DNA of 64,000 bases, from positions 62,001 through 126,000 of the forward strand of contig NC_052507.1 of NCBI RefSeq assembly GCF_014356525.2. The letters run 5' to 3'. The translations under genes and the position numbers were made by a program. The DNA is from Nilaparvata lugens (lineage: Eukaryota > Arthropoda > Insecta > Hemiptera > Delphacidae). Below are positions 1 to 11,754 of the stretch, in pieces (within the stretch, counting starts at the first letter, position 1; every line of letters begins with the position of its first letter). The notes under the pieces were generated by a model. The model did no database searches. It was not told the DNA's origin and worked only from the letters and a program-made list of their open reading frames with translations.

Positions 1-124
1 TGACGGATTCTATTGAACGAACTGTCTCGCTTTATCGTCCCACAGGAATTCAAGCATCAACACCGACCAATAATTTGTAGTCAGCATCGCTCATAAGCAG
101 CCGCATCAATGCTTTCCATTCAAG

Positions 125-1895
125 CGAAGCTGATAGATTGAAGTGAATGTCAAAGTATACCGAATTTGTCAGCATTCCACATAGACTACGTCTATGCTTC
201 CCATACCTACAACTAATGCTGAAAGTTAGAAGTGAATGTCACTATGCAAAGCTGATAGATTGAAGTGAATGTCAAAGTATACCGAATTTGTCAGCATTCC
301 ACATAGACTACGTCTATGCTTCCCATACCTACAACTAATGCTGAAAGTTAGAAGTGAATGTCACTATGCAAAGCGATAGATTGAAGTGAATGTCAAAGTA
401 TACCGAATTGTCAGATTCCACATAGACTACGTCTATGCTTCCATACCACAACTAATGCTGAAAGTTAGAAGTAATGTCACTATGCAAAGCTGATAGATTG
501 AAGTGAATGTCACTGTATACCGAATTTGTCAGCATTCCACATAGACTACGTCTATGCTTCCCATACTACAACTAATGCTGAAAGTTAGAAGTGAATGTCA
601 CTATGCAAAGCTGATAGATTGAAGTGAATGTCACTGTATACCGAATTTGTCAGCATTCCAATAGACTACGTCTATGCTTCCCATACCTAAACTAATGCTG
701 AAAGTTAGAAGTGAATGTCACTATGCAAAGCTGATGATGAAGGAATGTCACTGTATACCGAATTTGTCAGCATTCCACAAGACTACGTCTATGCTTCCCA
801 TACTACAACTAATGCTGAAAGTTAGAAGTGAATGTCACTATGCAAAGCTGATAGATTGAAGTGAATGTCAAAGTATACCGAATTTGTCAGCTTCCACATA
901 GACTACGTCTATGCTTCCCATACTACAACTAATGCTGAAAGTTAGAAGGAAGTCACTATGCAAAGCTGATAGATTGAAGTGAATGTCAAAGTATACCGAA
1001 TTTGTCAGCATTCCACATAGACTACGTCTATGCTCCCATACCTACAACTAATGCTGAAAGTTAGAAGTGAATGTCACTATGCAAAGCTGATAGATTGAAG
1101 GGAATGTCAAAGTATACCGAATTTGTCAGCATTCACATAGACTACGTCTATGCTTCCAATACCTACAATAATGCTGAAAGTTAGAAGTGAATGTCACTAT
1201 GCAAAGCTGATAGATTGAAGTGAATGTCAAAGTATACCGAATTTGTCAGCATTCCACATAGACTACGTCTATGCTTCCCATACCTACAACTAATGCTGAA
1301 AGTTAGAAGTGAATGTCACTATGCAAAGCTGATAGATTGAAGTGAATGTCAAAGTATACCGAATTTGTCAGCATTCACACTAGATACGTCTATGCTTCCC
1401 ATACCTACAACTAATGCTGAAAGTTAGAAGTGAATGTCACTATGCAAAGCTGATAGATTGAAGTGAATGTCACTGATAGACCGAATTGTCAGCATTCCAC
1501 ATAGACTACGTCTATGCTTCCCATACCTACAACTAATGCTGAAAGTAGAAGTGAATGTCACTATGCAAAGCTGATAGATTGAAGTGAATGTCACTGTATA
1601 CGAATTTGTCAGCATTCCACATAGACTACGTCTATGCTTCCCATACCTACAACTAATGCTGAAAGTTAGAAGTGAATGTCACTATGCAAAGCTGATAGAT
1701 TGAAGTGAATGTCACTGTATACCGAATTTGTCAGCATTCCACATAGACTACGTCTATGCTTCCCATACCTACAACTAATGCTGAAAGTTAGAAGTGAATG
1801 TCACTGTATACCGAATTTGTCAGCATTCCACATAGACTACGTCTATGCTTCCCATACCTACAACTAATGCTGAAAGTTAGAAGTGAATGTCACTA
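125..1895. repeat. 122-bp satellite array, about 15 units
   Basis: A head-to-tail array with a period of about 122 bp. Every unit carries the imperfect palindrome CATAGACTACGTCTATG (7-bp stem, TAC loop). Each unit also holds two copies of the box GAAGTGAATGTCA about 33 bp apart, so there is an internal sub-repeat. Units differ mainly by 1-bp indels and by AAAG versus CTGT after the second box. The last unit (from about 1790) lacks the 33 bp between the two boxes, as expected from unequal recombination between them. No transcript or protein signal is seen. Confidence 0.95.
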
Positions 1896-1957
1896 TATAA
1901 CAGCACAAACAACTCAGTGGACGAACGGCTATTGATACATCATTCATAGGTAGGTTT

Positions 1958-3300
1958 CGAGGGAATGGGTGAAGGAAAGGAAGAAAAAGGAGGAGGGGAG
2001 GGAAAAGGAAGGGGGAGTGAAAGGCAAAGAGTGTGAAGAAAGGTAATGGAAAGGGAAATGGAGAGGGTAAGGGAAAGAGTAAGGGGAGGGAAGGAAAAGG
2101 ATGTGGATAAGGGTGGGAAGGGGAGGAAAAGGGAAGGGAAAGGGAAGGGAAAGGGAAGGAAAGGAAAGGAAAAGTGAAATGGAAGGGAAGTAAAAGGGGA
2201 GGAAAGGGAAGGGAAAGGGAAGGGGGAAAGGGAAGGAAAAGGGAGGGAAAGGGAAAGGGACAGGGGAGGGAAAGGGAAGGAAAGGGAAGGGAAAGGGAAG
2301 GGAAAGGGAAGGGAAAGGGAAGGGAAAGGAAGGGAAAGGGAAGGGAAAGGGAAGGAAAGGGAAGGGAAAGGGAGGGAAAAGGAAGGGAAAGGGAGGGAAA
2401 GGGAAGGGAAAGGAAGGGAGAAAGGAAGGGAAAGGGAAGGAAGGGAAGGGAAAGGGAAGGGAAATGGAAGGGAAAGGGAAGGGGGAGGAAAGGGAAGGGA
2501 AGGGAAAATGAAGGGAAAAGGCAGGGAAGGGGGAGGAAAGGGAAGATGAAAGGGAAAAAAGAAAGGGAAGTAAGAGGGAAGGAAGAGGGAAGGGGAAGGA
2601 GAAAAGGAAGAAAGAAGTGAAAAATAAGAGGAAAGGGGATGAAGAGGGAAGGGGAATTCAAAGAGAAGGGAAGGGGAATGATGAGGAGGAGGGTAAAGGG
2701 AAGAGTAAGGAAAATAAAAGAAGGAAGGGTAAGGGGAAGACTAGGGGAAAGGATAAGGAAGAAGATGAGGGGGAGGATAAGGGGAAGGATAAGGGTAACT
2801 ATAAGGGGGAGGATAGGGATAAGGGAAAGAATGAGAAGAAGGGTGAGGGAAAGGATGAGGGGAAGTATAAGAGAGAGGATAATGGAGAGGATGAGGATAA
2901 TGATATGGGAAAGGATGAGGGAAAGAGTAAGGGAAAGAGAAAGATGAAGAATAAGGGAAAGGGTAATGAAAAGAGTAGGGGAATGGATAAGGGGAAAAAT
3001 GAGTGATAGTATAAGGGAAAGAATAAGGGGAAGGATAGAGGAAAGGATAAGGGGAAGGATGAAGGGAAGGATGAAGGAAAGGATGAAAGAAAGGATAAGG
3101 GAAATTGTAAAGGAAAGGGTAAGGAAAGCTGAAAGGAAGGTGAAGTGAAGGGAATGCAGAAGGGGGAAGGGAATGTGAAGGAAGGTGAAGGGAAGGTGGT
3201 GGAAGGTGAAGAGGAGGTAAAGGGGAGGGAAAGGAAAGTGAAAGGGGAGGGAAAGGATGGGATTGGAAAGGGAGAGAGAAGGGAAAGGTCTGAGACGGAC
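1958..3300. repeat. 1.3-kb polypurine (G/A) tract
   Basis: The + strand is almost pure purine for about 1.3 kb. The first half is built from AAAGGGAAGGG-type units. The second half decays to AAGGATAAGGGG/AAGGATGAGGG 6- and 12-mers. Long open frames on both strands here are a consequence of composition, not genes. Repeated GGG runs spaced by two or three A fit the G-quadruplex pattern, and the mirror symmetry fits triplex (H-DNA) formation. A shorter relative lies at 4890-5190. Confidence 0.9.
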
Positions 3301-3635
3301 AAGCCAGTAGATACACATAGGGACCGAGCCGTCACTATTCACAACTGGCTGTAATAATTACCACTGGCGTTATTAGCCTTTTGATTATAAATTCGTGGGC
3401 TGCCGTTGTAATCACACACAGCCTGCCCTGCTCTGCCTTCCATAGCCTAGGCTCCCAGGCTGCAATCTCTAATTCTGCAATTGCTCGCTCGTCCAATCAC
3501 AACCTCTGTCACAGAGCTGTTCAGCAATTCAAGCGTAACCGGTGTGATAGTGAATAAAAAAACTTGATTTAATAATGATGAATTAAATTATAATAATTGG
3601 CGACTACTCACATAATGTGGCAACTAAGTATTGAT

Positions 3636-4167
3636 AATAGTTATTTGTGCAACTAGTGCGCAAAGTGTCAGTTTGCTGCACCGAAAGAAACGTTTACGCC
3701 CGAGCCGTAGGCGAGGGCGGAATGGTTTCTTGAGTGCAGCAGAGAAACTTTGCGCACGTATTTCACATTAAGTTTTTCTACAGTTACCATTGAATATGAA
3801 AAGTGGGTAATTATGGGTTAAAATTGCCTGAAATCCATCAAATGTTTTTCTGTGTAATTTTATTATTGATAAAAACCTTAATCCTAAAATCCTAAAGTCC
3901 TCGTTGTCCTTGGTTATAATATATAATGAATAATAATTAGCGCGTTGTGCTTGGTTGCACCTCTGCTCACTATAGCAGCCACAGCAGTCACTGTTACCAA
4001 CTTCATTTGATTTTGCTGCACTGTTGCTCCATATAACCTACTAAGTATTTGCGTTGCCATGTTGCAAATCTGGAGTGCAGAAAAATTTTTCCCGCACTAG
4101 AGCGGAAAAGTGATTCTTTGCGTTCTGTAATCAGTGCAGCAATGGCCACTTTTCAACGTAACTGTAG
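3636..4167. mobile_element. ~530-bp insertion present only in copy 1
   Basis: Copy 2 runs directly from AACTAAGTATT to AACTCATTAAGTGTG, while copy 1 has extra sequence between them. Related inverted stretches at 3766-3807 and 4147-4180 (CATTAAGTTTTTCTACAGTT and its near complement) suggest a foldback or MITE-like element, but I find no clean target duplication. It could equally be a deletion in copy 2. Confidence 0.5.
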
Positions 4168-4346
4168 GAAAACTCATTAAGTGTGTGATAGTCGGCTCAT
4201 ATTGATGTCACCAAAGAGAGGTTGATTCATAATCAAGGTCCAATGTGGAAGGTCCCACTTGAATCAATATTGCTTTAATGATTTACAGGAGCAGGGTCAT
4301 AAGAAACATCGGGGCAACGAGCTTCGCTCGTTATTATTTTCTTTTA

Positions 4347-4712
4347 TTGACCGAGCGAAGTGAGGTCTAAGATTCAAGTCGACGGTTTGGCATTTCTCTT
4401 AATGTTTAAATGTTTATATGTTTTTATGCTTATATTACAGCGAAACGCGGTGATAGATTTTCTTGAAATTTGACAGGTATGCTCCTTTTTAAATTGCGCG
4501 TCGACGTATATACAAGGTTTTTGGAAATTTTGCATTTCAAGGATAATATAGAAGGAAAAAGGAGCCTCCTTCATACGCCAATATTACCGTAAAAATCAGA
4601 CTATAGAATTATTCTTCATAAATCAGCTGTCTAGTGGACTATAATACTACTACCCGTTCAAAAACATCGAACATCTGAAAATGTATCTTTCCATTAACGT
4701 TAGTAGACAGTT
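4347..4712 (+). repeat. Dispersed repeat family A
   Basis: Starts TTGACCGAGCGAAGTGAGGT, contains TTTACAGCGAAACGCGG-like and GCGCGTCGACGTATATAC blocks, then CAGACTATAGAATTATTC and the ATCGAACATC...GTAGACAG tail. At least seven copies lie in the window in both orientations. No protein is encoded. The ends are not defined well enough to assign a class. Confidence 0.85.
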
Positions 4713-4879
4713 TTCTTTAATTTTTTACATAAAATCTTTGAAGTGTAATATTTATTTTGTCTTAGTTTATTTATCTTTTGTAACTCATATTTTCCTTTAA
4801 CTGGGCACCCGCCGAAAAACCTTTGGGTTTGGCAGGACCCTCAACTGTTTGAATTGTGAATAAAATTTTGATTTGATTG

Positions 4880-6062
4880 ATTTTTGATTTGGGGATGGAT
4901 AAGGGAAAGGATGAGGGTTGGGATAAGGGAGAGGATAAGGGGAAGGATAAAGGAAAGGATATGAGGAAGGATGAAGAAAAGGATGATGGAAAGGATGAGG
5001 GGAATGATAAGAGGTGGATGAGGGGGAGGATAAGGGAAAGGATAAGGGAAATTGTGAAAGAAAGGGTAAGTGAAGGTATAGGAAGGTGAAGTGAAGGAAA
5101 TGCATAAGGTGGGAGGGAAGGGGGAAGGGAATGTGAAGGAAAGGGATGGTGAAGGGAAGAGAAAGGATGGGATTGGAAAGGGAGAGAGAAGGGAAAGGTC
5201 TGAGACGAGACAAGCCAGTAGATACACATAGGGACCGAGCCGTCACTATTCACAACTGGCTGTAATAATTACCGCTGGCGTTATTAGCCTTTTGATTATA
5301 AATTCGTGGGCTGCCGTTGTAATCACACACAGCCTGCCCTGCCCACCAGAGCACAGTCTCCCAGGCTGCAATCTCTAATTCTGAAATTGCTCGCTCGTCC
5401 AATCACAACCTCTGTCACAGAGCTGTTCAGCAATTCAAGCGTACCCAATGTAAGAGTGAATCAAAAAGATTAATTTAATAATGATAAATTTAATAATAAT
5501 AATTAGCTATTACTCACATAATGTGGCAACTAAGTATTAATTAATAAACTCATTAAGTGTGTGATAGTCGGTTCATATTGGTGTCACAAAGAGAGGTCGA
5601 TCCATAATCAAGGTCTACTGTGGAGGGTCCCATTGAATCAATATTGCTTTAATGATTAACATGAGCAGGGTCATAAGAAATATGGGGACAACGAGCTTCG
5701 CTCGTTATTATTTTTTTTATTGACCGAGCGAAGTGAGGTCTAAGATTCAAGTCGACGGTTTGGCATTTCTCTTAATGTTTAAATGTTTATATGTTTTTAT
5801 GCTTATATTACAGCGAAACGCGGTAATAGATTTTCTTGAAATTTGACAGGTATGCTCCTTTTTAAATTGCGCGTCGACGTATATACAAGGTTTTTGTAAA
5901 TTTTGCATTTCAAGGATAATATAGAAGGAGAAAGGAGCCTCCTTCATACGCCAATATTACCGTAAAAATCAGACTATAGAATTATTCTTCATAAATCAGC
6001 TGTCTAGTGGACTATAATACTACTACCCGTTCAAAAACATCGAACATCTTGAAAATGTATCT
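4880..6062 (+). repeat. Direct duplication, copy 2 (purine tract plus family A)
   Basis: Copy 2 of the 3285-4712 segment. It includes a shorter GGATAAGGGAAAGGATGAGG tract (4890-5190), the same 250-bp single-copy-like stretch, and a family-A repeat at 5714-6062. It lacks the 530-bp insertion of copy 1 and runs directly into composite repeat R1. Confidence 0.85.
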
Positions 6063-7004
6063 TTCCATTAACGTTAGTAGACAGTTGACTATAATAATAC
6101 CTGTTCAAAAACATCGAACATCTTGAAAATTGTTTCTTTCCATCAACGTTGTAGACAGTTGCAGCCAGACCTGATAACAGCGCTCACACTCACATTCCGG
6201 GACGATACGTCACGGTACGATATATGACAGAAAGCTCTATTTAGGATTCTTTCTAGACATTTTTAATTGATAAATTATGAATTAATTTTTGAGAAAACAT
6301 AACAACAGGTCAGTGTAACTTACTGAGCGGAAAGAATAACTGAAGGAAATTGGAATAGAATACCTACCAAATAACAACTCAATTTCTGTTGTTTTGAAAT
6401 TCAGATTGTTGTATCACAGCTTTTTAAATTAGCCGCCATTTCAGGTTTGTATAAAAATAAAAATCTGATCTCAGTCATGAAAGCAAATTTTTGAATCAAA
6501 TTATTAAAAATATATTTTCTTGATCAATTTGACATTGAATTGATTATTTTATCAAGGAAATTATAATTAGTATTAGAATAAATCCAATGGGATGAATTGA
6601 GAAACAGCTGTGTACAGTCAGCGGAAAAATGGAGAGACTTGGCAACGTTTTCTCCTATCTTTCTTCAATGTCATTATAACGTGGACCTCACTATAGAGAT
6701 GTATTTATAGTAATTGAGATGTACTCATAGAGATGAGTACAATAAGATCCAATAGAAGGAGAGCAATTATTGCCAACACTCCAGTATGCCAATTGGTATC
6801 GGTGTTGGCAAGACTGTGTTTGTCAAGTTACCTTGAACTTGATTCAAGCAGGAAGTCTCCAATGATTGCTTGCCGAACATGAAACCGACATCGCACGAGA
6901 GGAAGAACAGGATTCTGTATCTCCAACTCGCAAGAGAACGTTCGAATGTCAAACGTTTGATCCGAGTGTTTGAACCAGTGATCACAAAGCTGAGTGAGAA
7001 TAAC

Positions 7005-7078
7005 GTTGAAGGGTTGTGCCTAAACATTGTGAAGTTGTGACGTTGAAGGGTTGTGCCTAAACATTGTGAAGTTGTGAC
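7005..7078 (+). repeat. 37-bp tandem duplication
   Basis: GTTGAAGGGTTGTGCC...GTTGTGAC occurs twice in a row, followed by a diverged third start. R3 also has two units (about 26292-26365), but the inverted copy R2 has only one. The duplication therefore postdates the split of R2 from the other two. Confidence 0.85.
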
Positions 7079-7446
7079 GTTGAAGGGTTGTGACTCACGT
7101 TGTGACGTAGAGCGCTCACAAGTGTGATTGACGTGTGACGCACCGTTGATAAATCAATCACAGATAGTCTCAAGACACTCTACAGACCAGCGTGGTGTTG
7201 GACTTCGTCTCTGAAGAGTAGGGAATGGGTATCTCCTCTGAGATTTGTAGAAAAGTCTTACATGTAGGATGCTCCTTGACTGGTATCAGATACAAGAAAT
7301 ATAGATGAGAATAGACAATAATATATACATCTTCAGATGCTTACTATACACTTCAGATGCATTTCTTATCCTTATCCTTTATCTATGCTAATATCCGATC
7401 AAGATTATAGATGCAAGATCACTTTACTATCGCAATTATTCCTTAA

Positions 7447-7658
7447 GCTGCGTACAGATATACGCGCCTCCAACCCGCTCCGCGCAAGCTCCGCCCTCGT
7501 TCCGCCATCGCTCCGCCCCGCTCTGTACAAGCACCGATCATGAACGTTACGGGAGATGTTAGCTCTTCTCGCGTTCCACTCTTGCTCCCCGGTCGATCAT
7601 CAATCGCTCTGCTCGAGTGACATTCGGTTGCGGAGCAGAGCGAAAGTCTGTACGCACC
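7447..7658. mobile_element. 212-bp TTAA-flanked MITE (piggyBac-like)
   Basis: Flanked on both sides by TTAA (7443-7446 and 7659-7662), with terminal inverted repeats GCTGCGTACAGA / TCTGTACGCACC. The interior is unusually GC-rich for the region (GCTCCGCGCAAGCTCCGCC). A TTAA target duplication plus short TIRs is the known signature of piggyBac-superfamily non-autonomous elements. Copies lie in R2 (24170-24382) and R3 (26737-26949). The open frames across it are incidental. Confidence 0.8.
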
Positions 7659-7881
7659 TTAACAGATGCATAGTCACATACACAGATGCAAAGGGAATGA
7701 ATAGTCTTCAAGGATTTATACATTAAGATATTTACAAGGAGGAAGTCGCTTGACTGAAATATCCTATCAAGATTATTGGTGCTAGATCTCTCTACTATCG
7801 CAAAAATTCCTCATATATACATAGTATCTTAAACATCAAACATAATACAAACGAACACTTGTCATTCCACAAATAATATAG

Positions 7882-8613
7882 AATATCTGGGCACTGAGCT
7901 TCGCTCTTTATTAATTACTAGTCACTTATAACTGTAAAATAATGATCAAATTTGAAAATGATGATATACTTTAATGGTATACAAATCAGATCAGGTCAAC
8001 AAATCAGATCATTTTGATCAAGTCAATTAAAATTTCTAAAAAAATATTCCTCGTTAGATAAGCTGATTGAAAGACTAAGAGACTGCATGCTGAGAGAATG
8101 CTGAGTGCATCTGTTAAAAATGTTTCTGCTAAAAAAGGAAATTTAACTTTTTCGATGAATTTGGAAACATCACGAAAATAGGTTTCATTTTAAATATGAT
8201 TATTATTTTTGATTAATTATGAATAAATTTACCTCTCAAACTCATCTTCAGGTCTTCTTTTTCTGCATCTTTCAGGTCGAGTTTATATTTTACATTTAGC
8301 AATACGTCAGCTTATGAATTTCGGGGATGAGATATTTTGATTTTCCACAGACGCACTCGCTCACTCACTTCCATTATCCGAAGACGCCAAAAGTCTCAGC
8401 TGTTTTTCCAAGGATGAATTATCCTTTAATGTCGTTCAGCGAGTTCTCCCATAGATGAGACCTAGTGCAATCGAATTTTTATATCATAAACCTACTGTTT
8501 CAAATTTCGTGGAAATCGTTAGAGCCGTTTTCTAGATCCGTTGGACATAAATAACCATATGAATAAGAAAGTAGATAAATATATACAGAAATTGCTCGCT
8601 CAATATAATAGGA
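7882..8613 (-). mobile_element. Family-H Helitron-like element (reverse)
   Basis: Read on the - strand it starts TCCTATTATATTGAGCGAGC and ends with a GAGC-GAA-GCTC hairpin (7896-7906) followed by CAGTGCCCAGATATT. A TC 5' end and a 3' hairpin are Helitron-like, but no CTRR terminus is visible, so the class is provisional. The interior has the CGTTAGAGCCGTTTTCTAGA block shared by all H copies. Confidence 0.5.
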
Positions 8614-9107
8614 TATAGATTTCGCGATACAGTGTGATTTCATGGATAAAATCAAACTCAGGCATGTAATAGCCTACAATTTCCACTTTCTTCGTGAGAA
8701 ATATTTGTATTTATTATTTCTCATAGTATTTTTCGACTTCAAAGTCATTTTTGCTTGAAAGAGTTGAAAAGTATACCGTGATTTTCAATTTTCATGTAGC
8801 CTATAATATACAATCAAATCAAAAATATGTTAACATCGATCTATGGATCTTCATCAACAGATTATAGAGTTATCAACTTCATTAATTTTTTTTCTGAGGA
8901 TGATGCCCACATGGGCTTCAGGCTTGTGCGTGGGTGATGAGGCGGATGATGATGGAAAAACTACAGCTCAGTGGACTTCAGCTTTGAGTGGATTACGAAC
9001 CACCACAGAGCGATTTTTCAACTCTTGGATATTTGAAGTAAATAACAAATTCTTCAATAACAAATATACACCAATAACTGAAAATAAAATAGTATAGCCT
9101 ACTGCGT

Positions 9108-9336
9108 CTATAGTGAGGTCCACGTTATAATGGCAGTGGATAAAGATAGAAGAATAGCGATGCCAATTCTCTGCATTAAGTAATTATATTTCTACACTGT
9201 CAAAAACATAATTGGCATCGTTGTGGACCTAGAGAAAGGATAGTACCACAGGCTTCGTCGAATGATAGACAATGATAGCAAAACCAAAGTAGATCAAATA
9301 CTGTCATTATCACGTGGACCACACAATAGTTTTATT
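9108..9336. mobile_element. Family-M TIR element (MITE)
   Basis: Left TIR GTGAGGTCCACGTTATAATG preceded by TA; right end ATTATCACGTGGACCACAC. About 230 bp, no coding capacity. The same TIR recurs at 6671-6690, 15425, 18608, 21510, 23758, 25099, 28395, 40872, 15770 and 44300. TA next to the TIRs at most ends suggests the Tc1/mariner superfamily, but no transposase with these ends is present. Confidence 0.7.
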
Positions 9337-9557
9337 TGAGGATAATCATAAATGATAATTATTTTCATTATTATGATTCCCCTCCAATCATCTTCAATTT
9401 CATATTATAATCTAGCCCAATAATGCAAGTGAAGTGAGACAAAAGCATCCCTTCAAAATTGTCTTCCCTCCGGTCATTGTCTCGAGCATCTGCGACATAG
9501 AAAAAAATCTTTATTCATTTTCATGAAAAATACACCTCAATGAGTACCAGCTTTCAT

Positions 9558-10138
9558 CAATATTAAAATCACTCTCGCAATGGAAATTCTTTTGTCTCGG
9601 AAAAACGTAAGCCTACTCTTGAAGAAAATTAGTTTGAACCTCTTCATGGAAATTGCCTGAGAAAAGCGGACCAAATTAAAATTCACTCCTTGTCTGTATT
9701 CGTTTAATAATTGACCAGGTTAACACAAAAATGTTCTCTCTTTCTCATCACTACCGCTTTTTAAAACAAGAGCACTTCATAAAATGTCTCAATTAGGTCT
9801 CGGTGAAGGCATACGTACTATACAATCCAACCTTTCTAGTCTGAATTATAACATATTATACATCAATTATAATTCAAATTGTACTGGGACCCTGATCAGA
9901 GGAGAGAACTATAATAATTGCATCGATATGACGAGCTCAAGCTTATTTCTCCCTCAAACTCATGATGAGGAATAAAAATACTAAATAAAAAGACTAGATA
10001 TTATCAAACAACAGATTTATTGATAATCGAAATACCTGTTCCGGTTGTTAACCGTGCACGGTTATCAATCTTTGGTAAACTAAATTTGGAGTTGACTGCA
10101 GCAGTATCTATTCGAACGACCGAGCACTGTTATTGATG
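9558..10138. other. No feature recognised
   Basis: AT-rich sequence to the right of R1. I see no splice-bounded exon, RNA gene or repeat boundary, apart from the 16-bp palindrome TAACCGTGCACGGTTA at 10049-10064. Confidence 0.5.
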
Positions 10139-10246
10139 GAAGCCGTGACCTATCAAGGCCATACAAACATAACAAAATGAAGCGCTAGTTGTGGAGGGGC
10201 TTGTCTAGGACAAAGACAGACGTTCACCTTGATAGGTCATGGCTTC
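10139..10246. mobile_element. 108-bp foldback MITE
   Basis: Terminal inverted repeats GAAGCCGTGACCTATCAAGG and CCTTGATAGGTCATGGCTTC, 20 bp with one mismatch. The 68-bp interior has no coding potential. No clear target duplication. Confidence 0.7.
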
Positions 10247-10830
10247 GTCTCGTCTGTCAGTCTCGTCAGATTTTACAACGTCATTCTGATTCACAGAAAT
10301 TTGAAATATGAACATCAAATACTCATTGAATTAAAAACAGGCAAACTCGGACATGTTTTCCGCCTGAATTCTGATAGATTAACGCAAATATGATTAACAT
10401 TATCTCATTAATTCACCAGCTGATTACCTTTTTCGAGATTAGTCGAATAAGAAGCAACGATTGTCTATCACAGATAACTGAGACACAGTTCATGATCTTA
10501 TCAGTCGTAATCTTTCACAAGCTATTCTCCACAAACATTCAAAACACAATTTATCAACTTACCAGTAACCAGTCAATATCATTTACAGACTATTTTCAAT
10601 TCATACATTATTGAAATTATTCATTGTTAGCATTGATTGAATGAATAGCAATGATGCTATCACATACCGTACTGAGATAGATAGAATCTCATACAACTAA
10701 AACACAGTTAAGATAACAGCTATTCTCTTTTATATCTATAAGGAATGCTGAATCTATTGAGGAAGTCTGCCGAAAAAAGTCGTTAAGTCACTTCAGACGC
10801 CCTAATAATATTGCATACATATGGTTTGTA

Positions 10831-10972
10831 TGGGAGTTCCTCCTGGCCCGAGTATATAATTTGAGCCCTGTATATAATTGTTATTATTTATCAGCATCTA
10901 TTGGGAGTTCCTCCTGGCCCGAGTATATAATTTGAACCCTGTATATAATTGTTATTATTTATCAGCATCAAT
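10831..10972 (+). repeat. 71-bp tandem duplication
   Basis: TGGGAGTTCCTCCTGGCCCG through TTATCAGCATC is repeated twice at 71-bp spacing (10831 and 10902), differing mainly by GAGCCC versus GAACCC. The second unit merges into the 109-bp direct repeat at 10952-11060. Confidence 0.85.
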
Positions 10973-11060
10973 TACTAATCGTTATTGAACAGGAATCCAA
11001 TTCAATGAATCTCATCTTATTTGAATCTCTTATTATTCCCACCTGTAGACTGGCTTTACA
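10952..11060 (+). repeat. 109-bp direct repeat, left
   Basis: TTATTATTTATCAGCATCAA to TGGCTTTACA recurs at 11755-11863 with only a few mismatches. A diverged relative lies at 31065-31125. Confidence 0.85.
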
Positions 11061-11349
11061 AAAAAATAAATATAAGTATATGCTACTGCACTTAAACCAA
11101 GATACATACATTTATTTAATTAGATATAATAACGAAATGATATCCTTTACATCACAAACAATAGTTTTAAAATGAAGATTCAATTTATGATCACATGATA
11201 AGTACAGTAGGTGAGGCAAAAACACCGGCAAAAGGAAGATTCCTTGTGCGCCAGTGTGAGTCGTAAATCAGCTTAATCAGGGATGTAATATATAAACTTG
11301 AATCTAGCGTATGAAGTGTCCGAAAATATAATTTATAATATGAAGTTGA

Positions 11350-11625
11350 TTATTGTATGAAAGTCAACGATTGGAAATAATTCAAGTTTAGCCATGCCTC
11401 TATGGCTCTTTTTCTGTGTTTATTATTTCGGAAATTATTAAGTGGAAATTCACTTTCTAGTATATTTATGAATTTACTGCTAATGCAGTAAAGTTGCCTT
11501 CTAAGAAGAGCTGAGTTGGTGTTATATATTTCATATTTTCTTATTGTATTAGGACTAAGATTATAATTTATGTCATCGGCTAGAGGGAAATTATGCTCGT
11601 ATTTAAAACTGTAATTGTTATGCAA
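11350..11625 (-). pseudogene. C-terminal tail of a non-LTR reverse transcriptase (fragment)
   Basis: The 91-residue - strand frame has the layout of the extreme C-terminus of jockey/CR1-like reverse transcriptases. It contains a Tyr/Asn/Ser-rich stretch, then RRQLYCISSKFINIL, then a short helix ending AIEAWLN that resembles the usual N-LP...F...W/L tail. There is no upstream catalytic domain. It lies inside the 694-bp segment bounded by two 109-bp direct repeats (10952-11060, 11755-11863). The family assignment rests on spacing and composition rather than a catalytic motif. Confidence 0.35.
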
Positions 11626-11754
11626 CTAAGATATAACTGTCGTATAGTTTTAACATCAAATTCACTGAACAAAATCTTAAAATTGTCTTTAAAATTGTCT
11701 TTAATTGTCTTTTAATGGTTTCTTTAAAATTGTCTTTATGATTTAGCATATGAT

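Larger units (their letters stand above)
3285..4712 (+). repeat. Direct duplication, copy 1
   Basis: From the end of the polypurine tract (CAAGCCAGTAGATACACATA) through the family-A repeat, this matches 5200-6062 in the same order and orientation. Copy 1 carries about 530 bp (3636-4167) absent from copy 2. Both copies keep the same junction of purine tract, unique 250 bp and family A. No coding signal is seen. Confidence 0.85.
6049..9557 (+). repeat. Composite repeat R1
   Basis: About 3.5 kb, nearly identical to 25757-28849 (R3, same orientation) and, for its left half, to 23930-25746 (R2, inverted). It is a stack of smaller elements: a TIR element ending GTGGACCTCAC at 6688, 37-bp tandem units at 7005-7078, a TTAA-flanked MITE (7447-7658), a family-H element in reverse (7882-8613) and a family-M MITE (9108-9336). 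R1 keeps a 422-bp block (6575-6996) that R3 has lost. Confidence 0.9.

Noticed and set aside
125..1895. CRISPR array
   Set aside because: The 122-bp unit is repeated whole, with no unique spacers, and the setting is eukaryotic.
1864..3354. Long open frames (up to 492 codons) on both strands of the polypurine tract
   Set aside because: They consist of Ser/Pro/Leu/Phe or Lys/Gly/Glu/Arg runs dictated by G/A composition, have no domain structure and overlap in several frames.
7337..7543. Conserved frame starting MLTIHFRCISYPYPL, repeated at 24208-24492 and 26627-26911
   Set aside because: It crosses the TTAA MITE and its flank in all three composite repeats. Conservation reflects recent duplication of R1-R3, not coding constraint.
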